DNA from: Pyrinomonadaceae bacterium
Lineage (GTDB): Bacteria; Acidobacteriota; Blastocatellia; Pyrinomonadales; Pyrinomonadaceae
Length of the DNA: 64,000 nt
NCBI GenBank assembly: GCA_028284415.1
Contig: JANQRU010000004.1
Location: 186,001-250,000, forward strand
Direction of reading: 5' to 3'
In this document: positions 26,156 through 35,252 of the stretch, piece after piece
How positions within the stretch are numbered: position 1 is the first letter of the stretch
Layout: the number at the start of each line of letters is the position of its first letter
Notes under the pieces: model-generated
Database searches by the model: none
Told to the model about the DNA's origin: nothing
What the model saw: the letters and a program-made list of their open reading frames with translations, nothing else
Made by a program: the position numbers and the translations under genes

Positions 26156-26860
26156 ATGTTAAAGTTAGAAAATGTTTCAGTCAGTTACGGTGCAATTGAG
26201 GCTTTGACCGATATTAATTTGCACGTTGAAAAAGGCGAAGTTGTAACTCTCATCGGTGCAAACGGTGCGGGAAAAACAACAACCTTAAGAACGATTACAG
26301 GTTTGCTCGAACCTCGTGAAGGTCGTGTCGTTTACGAAGGTGAAGATATTTCTGCTGCTCCCACTCATACGCTTGTTCCCAAAGGAATCGCGATGTCGCC
26401 CGAAGGTCGTGGTGTTTTTGCCAATATGACCATTCAGGAAAACCTCGAAATGGGTGCTTACACACGCAAAGATAAAAAGGAAGTCGCTAAAGATATGAGA
26501 CACGCCTTTGAACTATTTCCGCGTCTGGCGGAACGCAAAACTCAAAAAGCAGGAACAATGTCAGGTGGTGAACAACAGATGCTTGCCATCGGTAGGGCTT
26601 TAATGTCCGAACCACGTTTGCTACTTCTTGATGAACCATCATTGGGACTCGCTCCAATTCTTGTTCACACAATTTTTGAATCAATCGAAAACATCAGAAG
26701 CGAAGGTACAACAATTTTGCTCGTCGAACAAAACGCAAACGCTGCCCTCCATCACTCCGACCGTGCTTATGTTCTAGAAACGGGAAGAATTGTAATGGAA
26801 GGAGATTCAAAAGAACTCGCCGCTGATCCGAAAGTTAAAGAAGCTTATCTAGGTGAATAA
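26156..26860 (+). CDS. livF: Branched-chain amino-acid ABC transporter ATPase LivF
   Basis: A 234-residue ABC ATPase of normal LivF length. Walker A is GANGAGKTT (about 35-43), the signature is MSGGEQQMLAIGRALM, Walker B is LLLLDEPSLGLAP and the switch His region is LVEQNANAALHHSD. The IAMSPEGRGVFANMTIQENLEMGA block is diagnostic for LivF. It is the last gene of the operon, 70 bases after livG across a repeat block. A bidirectional terminator follows. Confidence 0.95.
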   Translation: MLKLENVSVSYGAIEALTDINLHVEKGEVVTLIGANGAGKTTTLRTITGLLEPREGRVVYEGEDISAAPTHTLVPKGIAMSPEGRGVFANMTIQENLEMGAYTRKDKKEVAKDMRHAFELFPRLAERKTQKAGTMSGGEQQMLAIGRALMSEPRLLLLDEPSLGLAPILVHTIFESIENIRSEGTTILLVEQNANAALHHSDRAYVLETGRIVMEGDSKELAADPKVKEAYLGE

Positions 26861-26880
26861 ATATCTGGAACAAAAAAGAA

Positions 26881-26916
26881 ACGGCGGATGATAATTCTAT
26901 CGTCCGCCGTTTTTTC
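26881..26916. terminator. Bidirectional terminator between livF and the PpiD-like gene
   Basis: A GC-rich 8-bp stem ACGGCGGA (26881-26888) with TCCGCCGT (26903-26910), extended inside by GATA/TATC, flanked by an A run on the left and T6 on the right. It serves both convergent genes. Confidence 0.88.
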
Positions 26917-26930
26917 TCCTTTGTTAAAAT

Positions 26931-28961
26931 TTAGTTCCCCGATGGTGCAGGTGGAGCCTGCTGAGGAGGAATCGGAATTTGTTGTTGTGGCAATTGCGGA
27001 ACTTGTGGTCTATTTTGTTGTGCTTGAGCATCTATTTTTGCGATAGCATCTTTAAATATTTTTATCTGACCTTGAGATTCCATATTTTGCCGAATTGAAG
27101 CTAAATAATCTGAGAAAACTCGATTTTGTTTTTGCGTTAACATTTGTTGAAGTAACTGATCTCTTTGTTTGGAGAATTCATCCATATTAGCTTCTTGACG
27201 CTCTTTTACTCCAACAACATACCAATTATCCCCAATTTTTACAGGTTTAGTTACTTCTCCTTCTTTCAAATCGAAAATTGCATCTTCGAGTGCTTCATTA
27301 GTTGTAGCTGAAGGTCCTTCACCAAGCGGTGAACCCAAAATGAAATCTTTTGCTTCCAAAGCTTTGAGTTTTTGCCCTTCAGCAGCTGAATTCAAACCGC
27401 TTGCAGAATCTGCGTTTTCGGCGATTGTTTTTGCAATTTCATCAATTTTCTTTCTTGCTTGTTCTGCTTTTACAGCTTCTTTAACTTTGTCTTCAACCTC
27501 ATCAAAAGTCGCATCGCGCGGTTCTTTTTTATCAACCAAAAGCGGTATTGCAAAACCATTCGGAATCGGAATTTTATCACCGACATCATTTGCCTTGTCT
27601 AAAGAAATAATACCTTGTTCAAAATCCTGTGAAACACCAATTTTATCAACCTCATCTCCGGGCTTGATGTAATCTGTTTCACGAATCATTTCATCAACGC
27701 TCATATTTGCTTCAGACGCAAATTTTTCCGCAATCGCTTGTACGTCTTTTTCTTTTTTTAGTGCTTCGGCAACCTTGCCTGCTAATGCTGCATTAGCTGT
27801 GTAAGCTTTGCGGTTTCTTGCACTCACTTCCAGTTCTTTTTTAGCATCTTCAAAAGTTTTTGGTGTAGCTTTTCCGCGTCGCAGAACATAGTAACTTGAG
27901 CCATATTTAAGTGGTTCGGTGATTTCACCTTCCTTCATATTTAAGATTCTCTGATACGGATCATCTTGTTTTGTAGGATCGGTCGCAGGACGAACTAATC
28001 CCGGAACTTTACCACCACTTTGTGCAGTTGATGGTCTTTCAGATTGTCCTCTGGCAATTTCTGAAAATTTTTCTTCAGAAACTGTATCACCATCTTTTTT
28101 AAGGTTTTCAGCAATCTCATTGGCTTTAGCTAAAACCTGCGAGTCTTGTTTCGGATCAGGAACTTGCAAAACAATTTCCTGTACAGCAACACCAGCTTGC
28201 TTTCTATCTTCAGGAAGTTTGTCATATTCCTCTTTCAAAGATTCATCTGAAATTTCAAGCTTTTCGCCAACCTTTGAAGTCTCCAAAAAGATATAACGAA
28301 TTTTCTTTTGTGGAGAATTGATATAATAGTTTTTCTTATTTTTCTCAAAATACTCTTTTAATTCTTCATCGCTTGGGTCGAGATTTTCGGCTATATCAGA
28401 GGTTGTGATCGGAACATAGGTTAAATTAAATTTGGTATTAAGGCGTTTGTAATTACTCAGAACTTCCTCTTCAGCAACTGTCACTCCTGATGTAACAAAA
28501 GCCTGCACTTTTTGTGTGCTTATTTGGTCACGAACACCCTGCTCAAATGCAGCAACGCTTCCAGCCTGACGCACAGCATTTTGTTCATATCTCGATTGAT
28601 CGAAAGGTCTGCCGTCAGGTGTGGTAAATATCTCACGGATCGTTTTAGCAACCTCCGCATCAGACGTAGTTAGCCCAAAACGATCAGCTTCTAGTCTTAC
28701 CAAGCGTTGTCTAATCAAACCATTTAACAAAAGATTAGCAGGAAGAGGTTGTTGCAAATTTTGTTGTTGAGTGACGATTTCTCCAACGGTTATCACCTCA
28801 CTCCCAACTTGTGCTGCTTTTTCCTTACTTCTTGCCAAATCTCCTGCATTTTCGTCACCGAGCGAGGCTCCGAAAACGATCATGCTTACTACTAAAACTA
28901 CTGCAAAAAGAATGAGAAGAAAATTTCTCGTTCTTTCCATACGCTTGAAAAACTTTAACAT
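26931..28961 (-). CDS. PpiD/SurA-like membrane-anchored peptidyl-prolyl isomerase
   Basis: A 676-residue periplasmic foldase. The N-terminus MLKFFKRMERTRNFLLILFAVVLVVSMIVF is a single anchor like that of PpiD. SurA_N-like helical region follows (about 50-200, with LLLNGLIRQRLVRLEADRFGL), then two parvulin-type rotamase domains: about 245-365 (VQEIVLQV ... GKVPGLVRP ... MKEGEITEPLKYGSSYYVLR) and about 480-610 (LGSPLGEGPS ... LKEGEVTKPVKIGDNWYVV). The C-terminal 35 residues are Gln/Pro-rich. Its probable role is to fold or chaperone outer-membrane proteins such as the large receptors in this window. Monocistronic. Confidence 0.88.
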   Translation of the reverse strand: MLKFFKRMERTRNFLLILFAVVLVVSMIVFGASLGDENAGDLARSKEKAAQVGSEVITVGEIVTQQQNLQQPLPANLLLNGLIRQRLVRLEADRFGLTTSDAEVAKTIREIFTTPDGRPFDQSRYEQNAVRQAGSVAAFEQGVRDQISTQKVQAFVTSGVTVAEEEVLSNYKRLNTKFNLTYVPITTSDIAENLDPSDEELKEYFEKNKKNYYINSPQKKIRYIFLETSKVGEKLEISDESLKEEYDKLPEDRKQAGVAVQEIVLQVPDPKQDSQVLAKANEIAENLKKDGDTVSEEKFSEIARGQSERPSTAQSGGKVPGLVRPATDPTKQDDPYQRILNMKEGEITEPLKYGSSYYVLRRGKATPKTFEDAKKELEVSARNRKAYTANAALAGKVAEALKKEKDVQAIAEKFASEANMSVDEMIRETDYIKPGDEVDKIGVSQDFEQGIISLDKANDVGDKIPIPNGFAIPLLVDKKEPRDATFDEVEDKVKEAVKAEQARKKIDEIAKTIAENADSASGLNSAAEGQKLKALEAKDFILGSPLGEGPSATTNEALEDAIFDLKEGEVTKPVKIGDNWYVVGVKERQEANMDEFSKQRDQLLQQMLTQKQNRVFSDYLASIRQNMESQGQIKIFKDAIAKIDAQAQQNRPQVPQLPQQQIPIPPQQAPPAPSGN

Positions 28962-29203
28962 CTGCTTAAATTACCTTTGTTGTATATATTAAATATTGTT
29001 TACAAATTAATTAATAATTTGGACAAACCGTGATTTTATCAATGAAATATCTAATTGTAAATTGTTCATTGTTATTGATTGATGGTTGAAAATCACCAGA
29101 ATGTTGCCCCTGAAAAACTTATATGTCCATTTACTATCGACTATCAAAGATTTACTATTTGCCTTTTACTTTTTCCTTGATAAAACTGTATCTTATTTAG
29201 CGT

Positions 29204-30289
29204 ATGAATGGTATCGAATATCCGCTGTGGCTTTGGATTACATTTTTCTCTGTAGTACTTGTTGCATTATTTGTCGACATTGGCATAGTTAATCGCAAGG
29301 CTCACATTCCTTCTCGAAAAGAAACATTTTTTTGGAGTATCGTCTGGGTTTCTCTCGCACTGGGCTTCAATGTATTTGTTTATTTTGCACTCAATAATAT
29401 ATTTGGTGCGGAAGTCGCTGCCTTCAAAGCCAAAGAATTCTTCACAGGTTATTTAATAGAACTCTCACTTTCGGTCGATAATTTATTCGTCTTCCTTCTT
29501 ATATTTAGTTATTTTAATGTCCCCCGAAAATACCAGCATCGTGTCCTTTTTTGGGGAATTATGGGTGCTTTGGTAATGCGCATGACGATGATTTTCGCTG
29601 GTGCGGAACTCGTCGAACGTTTTCATTGGATAATCTATGTCTTTGGTGCATTTTTAATCTACACAGGGATAAAAATGTTTTCTAATGATGAGGATGCTTT
29701 CAATCCTGAGGAAAGTAAACTCGTATCATTAGCCACCAGATACATACGAATTAAGAAAGAATACGTCGAAGGAAAATTTATAGTTATTGAAGATGGCAAA
29801 CGTGTCGGCACGCTACTTTTGCTTGTCTTGATTGTAGTCGAACTCTCCGATGTAATCTTTGCTGTTGATTCAATCCCCGCAATCTTCGGTATTACAACTG
29901 ATAGATTCATTGTTTATACATCGAATATTTTTGCCATCTTAGGCTTAAGAACATTTTTCTTCCTACTCGCCAATATGGCAGACAGATTCCATTATCTGAA
30001 ATTCGGTTTAGCCTTTGTTTTAACCTTTATCGGAGTGAAGATGCTCTTTCCTCTCATTGCCGAAGGTTTATTGCTTGGGTTTAGCGAAAACAGTCAAAAT
30101 GCCTTCGCACACTTCCTGCATAGTTTCTTAAAAGGTGACTTCAAACAAGAGGTTATAAATATATCTCTCGGGGTAGTTGCCGGAACAATTGCACTTTCAA
30201 TAATTCTCTCTCTATTGTTTCCTGCTAAAACTGATACACCTAAAGAAGAAATAGTTGAAACGCTAAAGCAAGAAATAGATGAAGAATAA
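29204..30289 (+). CDS. TerC/Alx-family integral membrane protein
   Basis: A 361-residue protein with about nine membrane helices. TerC landmarks are the two acidic membrane motifs LSLSVDNLFVFLLIF (about 88-102) and DVIFAVDSIPAIFGIT (about 215-230), and the block NIFAILGLRTFFFLLANM. Family members (Alx, MeeY/MeeF) export manganese or load metal onto secreted enzymes; the older tellurite label reflects a few plasmid systems. Its start, MNGIEYPLWLWITFF, is typical. The upstream 240 bases show no recognisable manganese riboswitch. Confidence 0.92.
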   Translation: MNGIEYPLWLWITFFSVVLVALFVDIGIVNRKAHIPSRKETFFWSIVWVSLALGFNVFVYFALNNIFGAEVAAFKAKEFFTGYLIELSLSVDNLFVFLLIFSYFNVPRKYQHRVLFWGIMGALVMRMTMIFAGAELVERFHWIIYVFGAFLIYTGIKMFSNDEDAFNPEESKLVSLATRYIRIKKEYVEGKFIVIEDGKRVGTLLLLVLIVVELSDVIFAVDSIPAIFGITTDRFIVYTSNIFAILGLRTFFFLLANMADRFHYLKFGLAFVLTFIGVKMLFPLIAEGLLLGFSENSQNAFAHFLHSFLKGDFKQEVINISLGVVAGTIALSIILSLLFPAKTDTPKEEIVETLKQEIDEE

Positions 30290-30384
30290 TATTTATTTTT
30301 ATTGCCAAATAGTCTAAAATATAAAGTTGGGTTTATCCTGCACCTTTCTCTAAAGCCTCAAAGTCCCAAGATACCTCTTAGATA

Positions 30385-31617
30385 ATGGCAGAACAGAAAT
30401 ACCGCAAATTCTACGTTGATTGGTGGGAAATCAAGAAAAGTACTATTTATGGTGCGGTGCTAATGGTGTGTCTTATCGTCGGAATCGGTGCCGGAGGCTG
30501 GTGGGTATGGAAAAGCAATTGGTTAATCGACAAATTAAACGATAACAAAATACCTAAAGATGCCGCACAAATAATTTCATTTGAAGGAGACGTAAGAATA
30601 ATTCGTCTCACTACACGTGCGACCGAAAGGGTTACAAAAGCAACTTACGTTCAAGCTGGAGATACGATTCAAACTCAATCTGATGGAAGAGCTCAAATCA
30701 GAATGATTGATGGCTCTATGCTCTCTATTCGTCCAAATAGTACAGTTGTTATCAGAGATAGTTCTTCCCTATTGGGTGGTACAAGCGTTCGCGTAAAACT
30801 TGATGATGGACAAATCCGCGTTAAAACGGAAGATCAACCTGACAACTCCAATAATGTAGTCGAAGTAAAAGAAACCGAAAACCGTCTTCTCGCTCAAACA
30901 GAAGCAAGCTTCAATATCAATGAAAAAAATAATAGCGGTGAGATAAGAATCAACCGCGGTGGAGTTGAATCAAATATAGGTGGCGAGAAAAAGGTTATCA
31001 AAAAAGATGAATACGTAGCCTTTTCTAAAAACAAAATAAACACACGCGAAAAACTTCTAAAACCGCCGAGTCTTCGTGAACCATCATCTGCAGCTCAGAT
31101 ATTATCGAGAGGCGGCAATGCTGATGTTTCATTCCGTTGGCAGAGGTCTGATGCAAGTTCCAGTTCTTATCATCTCCAAATCGCTAAATCACCGTTCTTT
31201 GTTTCGAATGGAATAGTAATTGAACGCGAATCCTTAAGTAGTCTTAGCTTTACCCTCGGAAACATTTCTCCTGGAACATATTTTTGGAGAGTTAAAGCTT
31301 CTTCAAATGCCGGACAGAGTAGCGATTGGAGTGAGCCATCTAAATTCACAGTTGTTAAAAATCAGAAAGGTGACAGAATTACTGCTAGTGACTGGAATGT
31401 CGAAAATGTCGCAGGTAAAGTTTATATAATCAGCGGAAGCACAAAAGCTGGAGCAACTGTAAGAGTTTTAGGACGCGAAACATTTGCATCGGCTGATGGC
31501 ACTTTTAGAATACAAATTTCATCTCCTTCATCTTCTGTTCCTGTAGAAATTTACGACGATAAAGGAAACAGAAGTCGGTTTGTTATATCTCTGAAATCCG
31601 GAAAAGTGATCAGGTAA
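30385..31617 (+). CDS. FecR-domain membrane protein with fibronectin-like C-terminal region
   Basis: A 410-residue protein. One membrane segment (about 20-43, VLMVCLIVGIGAGGWWVW) anchors a periplasmic FecR domain (about 58-215: GDVRIIR, GDTIQTQSDGRAQIRMIDGSMLSIRPNSTVVI, NRGGVESNIGGEKKVIKKDEYVAF). Then come a fibronectin type III-like sandwich (about 245-335, FRWQRSDASSSSYHLQIA ... GTYFWRVKASS) and a final small beta domain. It has no sigma factor next to it, so it is probably not a classical FecIR pair. Signalling or wall-binding roles are possible. Its stop is 14 bases from that of the convergent heme A synthase gene. Confidence 0.85.
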   Translation: MAEQKYRKFYVDWWEIKKSTIYGAVLMVCLIVGIGAGGWWVWKSNWLIDKLNDNKIPKDAAQIISFEGDVRIIRLTTRATERVTKATYVQAGDTIQTQSDGRAQIRMIDGSMLSIRPNSTVVIRDSSSLLGGTSVRVKLDDGQIRVKTEDQPDNSNNVVEVKETENRLLAQTEASFNINEKNNSGEIRINRGGVESNIGGEKKVIKKDEYVAFSKNKINTREKLLKPPSLREPSSAAQILSRGGNADVSFRWQRSDASSSSYHLQIAKSPFFVSNGIVIERESLSSLSFTLGNISPGTYFWRVKASSNAGQSSDWSEPSKFTVVKNQKGDRITASDWNVENVAGKVYIISGSTKAGATVRVLGRETFASADGTFRIQISSPSSSVPVEIYDDKGNRSRFVISLKSGKVIR

Positions 31618-31631
31618 ATTTTCAAGAATTG

Positions 31632-32570
31632 TTAAGGCAAAATCTCTTCGTCTGCCAAATAAGTTACTGACATTAAAATAAATGCGATCCAGACGGCATC
31701 AGCCAAAAGTAAATGTATAAGTTGCATAACGATTGGTGCACCGGTCACAAGTGTTAGTCCACCAAAAATAATTTGGATAATAACTAACAAAGACAAAATC
31801 CCCGTCCAGCGTGTTACTTGCAAATTCCCTTCAGCTTTTGCCTTTAACCAACCCGCAACAAAAATCAACAAAACACTAACTAACACAGAAGAAAAAGGAT
31901 GAAAGATTCTGAGCCTCAAAAGTATGTGCGAATCGGCTGAAAAATCTTTCTGTAAGCCTTCCATCAAACTTCCCGAAGGCTCAAAGAGCATATTGCTTAA
32001 AGCTGCTATTGCCCCTGTTATCCCAACAAATAAAATTCCTGCAACAGACAAAGCTAAAAGTGCTGTAACTTTCGGATGTTTTCTCAAATTCGGAGGCTTG
32101 CCACCGCTTGCAAACCATGCTGTTAAGGTTAGTCCCGCAAGCAAAATAAAAGTATTTATAAGATGTCCGATTGCCCAGTATGGACGATAAGGTGTGATTG
32201 CTTCAGCTGTATTTCCCGTCAAAACCAAGCCTGCTCCGACGAGTGCTTCCGTAATTATGAAGAAGAATGAAATAACGGCTGCCTTGCGTAGATAATGTCC
32301 TTTTGCAAACTTTCGAAAAGCCCAAATCACTAACACTAAAACAATTAAGAAAGCCAAACCGCTTGTCAGACGATGAGAGAATTCAATTACAGTTTTAAAT
32401 TCCGGTGCGGAAGGAATAACCTCGCCGTGACAAGTTAGCCAGTGTTGTCCGCATCCGTCACCTGACTTTGAAGCACGCAAAAATACACCCCAAAGAATTA
32501 CCAAAATATTGTAACCCAAAGTAAACCAAGCATATTTTGCAAATTTCGACAGTTTTGTTTTTGCTTCCAT
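31632..32570 (-). CDS. ctaA: Heme A synthase (COX15/CtaA family)
   Basis: About 312 residues with eight membrane helices. It oxidises heme O to heme A for aa3-type cytochrome oxidases. Visible family features are FSHRLTSGLAFLIVL (heme-ligand His in helix 2), the extracytoplasmic Cys pair GCGQHWLTCHGEVIP seen in Bacillus-type CtaA, GHLINTFILLAGLT, and HPFSSVLVS and QLIHLLLADAVW in the second half. The start is uncertain: MEAKTKLSKFA at 32570 fits best, while an ATG at 32615 would add 15 residues. No ctaB or oxidase subunit genes lie in the window. Confidence 0.9.
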   Translation of the reverse strand: MEAKTKLSKFAKYAWFTLGYNILVILWGVFLRASKSGDGCGQHWLTCHGEVIPSAPEFKTVIEFSHRLTSGLAFLIVLVLVIWAFRKFAKGHYLRKAAVISFFFIITEALVGAGLVLTGNTAEAITPYRPYWAIGHLINTFILLAGLTLTAWFASGGKPPNLRKHPKVTALLALSVAGILFVGITGAIAALSNMLFEPSGSLMEGLQKDFSADSHILLRLRIFHPFSSVLVSVLLIFVAGWLKAKAEGNLQVTRWTGILSLLVIIQIIFGGLTLVTGAPIVMQLIHLLLADAVWIAFILMSVTYLADEEILP

Positions 32571-32632
32571 TTTGATAAATTTTATCATTAGAGATACAAA
32601 ACAATAAAGCGGCAAGCTATTAGCAGAACTTA

Positions 32633-32818
32633 ATGGAAATCGAACACTTTTTTATCTGTCCATACTGTTGGCAAAACATCTCGATGATCTTGGATTTGTC
32701 AGTTTCTGATCAAACTTACATCGAAGATTGCGAAGTTTGTTGTCGTCCGATCCAAATCAGCTATACAGCCGAAAACGAAGAATTAAAATCGTTTGAAGCT
32801 GACAGCATCGAACAATAA
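32633..32818 (+). CDS. CPXCG-motif cysteine-rich protein
   Basis: A 61-residue protein beginning MEIEHFFICPYCWQNIS, with a second pair CEVCCRPIQI. The ICPYC and CEVCCRP pairs are the hallmark of the CPXCG family, small zinc-binding proteins without known function. It starts 63 bases after, and divergently from, the heme A synthase gene, and its stop lies 8 bases before the next gene's start, so both probably share a transcript. Confidence 0.87.
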   Translation: MEIEHFFICPYCWQNISMILDLSVSDQTYIEDCEVCCRPIQISYTAENEELKSFEADSIEQ

Positions 32819-32828
32819 TCATCCTAAA

Positions 32829-33758
32829 ATGAATAACTTGATTAAATATTTTTTATTCGTAACGATAATTTTGGCGACTGTCATCCTCGCTCAAGCAAAA
32901 TCTCCTTACGTTTTGATTTTAGGAACAGCTCAAGACGCAGGTGCTCCACAAATGGGTTGTATGTCGGAATTTTGCAAAAAAGCCTGGAAAGATAAAAAAT
33001 TGCGAAAAATGGTTTCTTCAATTGCACTCGTGAATCCTAAAACCAAACAGCGTTGGATTTTTGATGCGACGCCTGATCTTCCTTCACAGTTCCAATTACT
33101 TAGAGAATCAACAAAGGATTTTTCGAATAAGCTCGATGGTATCTTTCTAACTCACGCACATATCGGTCATTATACAGGTTTAATGTATCTCGGAAGAGAG
33201 TCCATGGGAACAAAAGGTGTAAAAGTTTATGCGATGCCGCGTATGAAAAAGATGCTTTCAGAAAATGCTCCGTGGTCACAACTTGTAAGTCTCAACAATA
33301 TATCTTTACAAAATTTAGAAAATAAAAAGGAAATTGAATTGACCAAAAACTTAAAGGTCGAGCCTTTTTTAGTTCCACATCGTGATGAATTTTCAGAAAC
33401 AGTCGGTTATAAAATTTCATCTGCAAATAAAAGTCTGATTTTCATTCCTGACATTGATAAATGGCAAAAGTGGAATACAAAGCTCTTAGATTTAGTTCGG
33501 GAAAATGATTATCTTTTTCTTGATGCAACGTTTTTCGCCGATGGTGAAATTCCACGCCCCATGAGCGAAGTTCCACATCCATTTGTCTCGGAAACAATGG
33601 ATTTATTAAAAAACTTATCGTTGAAAGAAAAAAATAAAGTCCATTTTATACATTTCAACCACTCCAACCCTTTAATTCAGGGAAACAAAGAAAAAATAAA
33701 AGAAGTTAGAGAAAAAGGATTTAATATTGCATACGAAAAGCAGAAGGTATATCTGTAG
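32829..33758 (+). CDS. Exported PqqB-like metallo-beta-lactamase-fold hydrolase
   Basis: About 309 residues; ATG 32829 (MNNLIKYFLF...) gives a proper signal peptide ending in AQA and fits better than an in-frame ATG at 32793. The mature protein opens SPYVLILGTAQDAGAPQMGC, characteristic of the PqqB branch, then FLTHAHIGHYTGLMYLGRE (HxHxGH instead of the usual HxHxDH), FLVPHRDEF and VHFIHFNHSNP. It should bind one or two metals in the periplasm. No other pyrroloquinoline-quinone genes are near, so a PQQ role is unlikely. Substrate unknown. Confidence 0.85.
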   Translation: MNNLIKYFLFVTIILATVILAQAKSPYVLILGTAQDAGAPQMGCMSEFCKKAWKDKKLRKMVSSIALVNPKTKQRWIFDATPDLPSQFQLLRESTKDFSNKLDGIFLTHAHIGHYTGLMYLGRESMGTKGVKVYAMPRMKKMLSENAPWSQLVSLNNISLQNLENKKEIELTKNLKVEPFLVPHRDEFSETVGYKISSANKSLIFIPDIDKWQKWNTKLLDLVRENDYLFLDATFFADGEIPRPMSEVPHPFVSETMDLLKNLSLKEKNKVHFIHFNHSNPLIQGNKEKIKEVREKGFNIAYEKQKVYL

Positions 33759-33781
33759 TGTTCTTCTTTTAACCATGACCA

Positions 33782-34528
33782 ATGAATACAAAAAAACAAC
33801 GTATTGATAAACTATTAGTTGAGCAAGGATTCGCACATTCCCGCACAAAAGCTCAGGCAATGGTTATGGCTGGCGTCGTTTTAGTTGATGAAAAAAGAGT
33901 AGAAAAACCTTCAGAAACATTTTTAGCTGATCAAAACATACGCATCAAAGGAAAGTCTCAAGAAATAAAATACGTCGGACGCGGAGGATTAAAATTAGAA
34001 AAGGCTCTATCTCACTTTCAAATATGCCCAAACGAATATGTATGTTTAGACATAGGTTCCTCAACCGGTGGGTTTACCGACTGTCTTCTGCAAAGCGAAG
34101 CAAAAAAGATTTATGCGGTAGATGTCGGAACAAATCAACTTGCTTGGAAAATTAGAAATGATGAAAGAGTAGAAGTAAGAGAAAATACAAATGCCCGCTA
34201 TCTAGCTGAGGGAGACTTTGAGGAAAAATTTGATCTAGTTGTTATGGATGTCTCATTTATTTCCGTTACAAAAATTTTACCTTCTTTAATTTCGCTTTTG
34301 AATGAGGATGGCAAAATTATTACACTAATAAAACCACAGTTTGAAGTTGGACGAGGTGAAGTTGGAAAAGGCGGCATTGTCAAAGACTCTCGCAAACACG
34401 AACAGGTAATTAACGATGTAAATGACTTTGCTGAAAGTGTCGGATTGAAAACTTTAGGTGTTATAGAATCACCAATTTTGGGTGCAGAAGGAAATAAAGA
34501 GTTTCTTGCTTTATATGAAAGAAGTTAA
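33782..34528 (+). CDS. tlyA: TlyA-family rRNA 2'-O-methyltransferase
   Basis: A 248-residue protein with an S4 RNA-binding domain (about 5-65, RIDKLLVEQGFAHSRTKAQAMVMAGVVLV) and an FtsJ/RrmJ-like methyltransferase domain (about 70-245). The SAM site is CLDIGSSTGGFTDCLLQ, followed by DVSFISVTKILPSL and LIKPQFEVGRGEVGKGGIVKD. TlyA enzymes methylate 16S and 23S rRNA; the haemolysin label is historical. Its end overlaps the start of the DUF5522 gene by 14 bases. Confidence 0.93.
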   Translation: MNTKKQRIDKLLVEQGFAHSRTKAQAMVMAGVVLVDEKRVEKPSETFLADQNIRIKGKSQEIKYVGRGGLKLEKALSHFQICPNEYVCLDIGSSTGGFTDCLLQSEAKKIYAVDVGTNQLAWKIRNDERVEVRENTNARYLAEGDFEEKFDLVVMDVSFISVTKILPSLISLLNEDGKIITLIKPQFEVGRGEVGKGGIVKDSRKHEQVINDVNDFAESVGLKTLGVIESPILGAEGNKEFLALYERS

Positions 34529-34700
34529 AGAGAAAAGAAAAGAAAAGAAATCGCAAAAATTTGTCGAAGGAGTTGATTATTACTTTGACAAAGGATTTAT
34601 GGTTCTAACTGAACATTATCTTAAAAAACGCGGTTATTGTTGCGGAAACGGTTGCCGTCACTGTCCTTATCCAACTGCTCAAAAGTCCAATTTACAATAA
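34515..34700 (+). CDS. DUF5522-family small cysteine-rich protein
   Basis: A 61-residue protein, taken from ATG 34515. A very basic first 15 residues precede YYFDKGFMVLTEHYLKKRGYCCGNGCRHCPY, the DUF5522 core with four cysteines. Function unknown, probably metal binding. It overlaps tlyA by 14 bases (different frame), and its 3' end overlaps the convergent arsR gene by 9 bases. Confidence 0.85.
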   Translation: MKEVKEKRKEKKSQKFVEGVDYYFDKGFMVLTEHYLKKRGYCCGNGCRHCPYPTAQKSNLQ

Positions 34701-35138
34701 AAAAGTTTCCAATTCTTCTTTTTCATGAACAGGTTTATTTGATTCAACAATTGTTTCAGGCTTTGGTGCTTTTGAGATAGTTACGGGAACATTTAATGAG
34801 CAACAGGCTTCAACCAAATTCTCATATTCTACTTCCATCTCATCTTGTGATTTGAGCCATTCCAAAGTGTCATACAATATTTCCCTCGCAAATGGATTTT
34901 CCGGAAACTTTATACGGTAGTGCATCCATTTTCCTTCTCTGCGAGCTTCTACTAAGTCGGCTTTTCTCAAATATGCAAGATGCCTCGAAATCTTCGGCTG
35001 GCTCTCTCCAAGTGCCTCGGTAAAAAAGCACACACAAATTTCATCCTCACGCATTAGATTCAGAAGTCTTAAACGAGTCTGATCGGATAAAGCTGTGTAA
35101 AGATTTTCCATTTCTGAAAGGTCAATTTTGCTTTTCAT
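34692..35138 (-). CDS. arsR: ArsR-family metalloregulator of the arsenic operon
   Basis: A 148-residue winged-helix repressor. The recognition segment is LGESQPKISRHLAYLRKADLVEARREGKWMHYRI (about 50-83). The helix before it contains EICVCFF (about 34-40), matching the ELCVCDL arsenite-binding site of classical ArsR. The C-terminus is longer than in the R773 type and has an additional vicinal pair ACCSL (about 112-116) and a charged tail. It is transcribed away from the arsenic operon; the shared 114-base region holds the promoter and a dyad. It should release DNA on binding arsenite. Confidence 0.92.
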   Translation of the reverse strand: MKSKIDLSEMENLYTALSDQTRLRLLNLMREDEICVCFFTEALGESQPKISRHLAYLRKADLVEARREGKWMHYRIKFPENPFAREILYDTLEWLKSQDEMEVEYENLVEACCSLNVPVTISKAPKPETIVESNKPVHEKEELETFLL

Positions 35139-35172
35139 AAGTCATATTCTATCAAAAAAACTAAAAAAAGTC

Positions 35173-35201
35173 TTGACATTTATTAAATTTGAGAATATAT
35201 T
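35173..35201 (+). promoter_or_regulatory. Sigma-70-type promoter of the arsenic operon
   Basis: TTGACA at 35173-35178, a 17-base spacer, and TATATT at 35196-35201. This is a near-consensus promoter pointing to the arsenic genes, in the arsR-operon intergenic region. Confidence 0.8.
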
Positions 35202-35209
35202 CGCCCTAA

Positions 35210-35231
35210 CATATATGTTTAACCGTATATG
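35210..35231. promoter_or_regulatory. Candidate ArsR operator
   Basis: CATATA (35210-35215) and TATATG (35226-35231) form a perfect 6-bp dyad with a 10-base gap, just downstream of the -10 box, where a repressor would block transcription. The assignment to ArsR is inferred from position. Confidence 0.5.
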
Positions 35232-35252
35232 AAATCATTCGGAGGTTATAAT

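Noticed and set aside
29000..29203. Possible manganese (yybP-ykoY) riboswitch before terC
   Set aside because: TerC genes often have one, but I could not find the conserved core or pairing in the leader.
32829..33758. PQQ biosynthesis gene
   Set aside because: No pqqA, C, D or E nearby, and the protein has a signal peptide.
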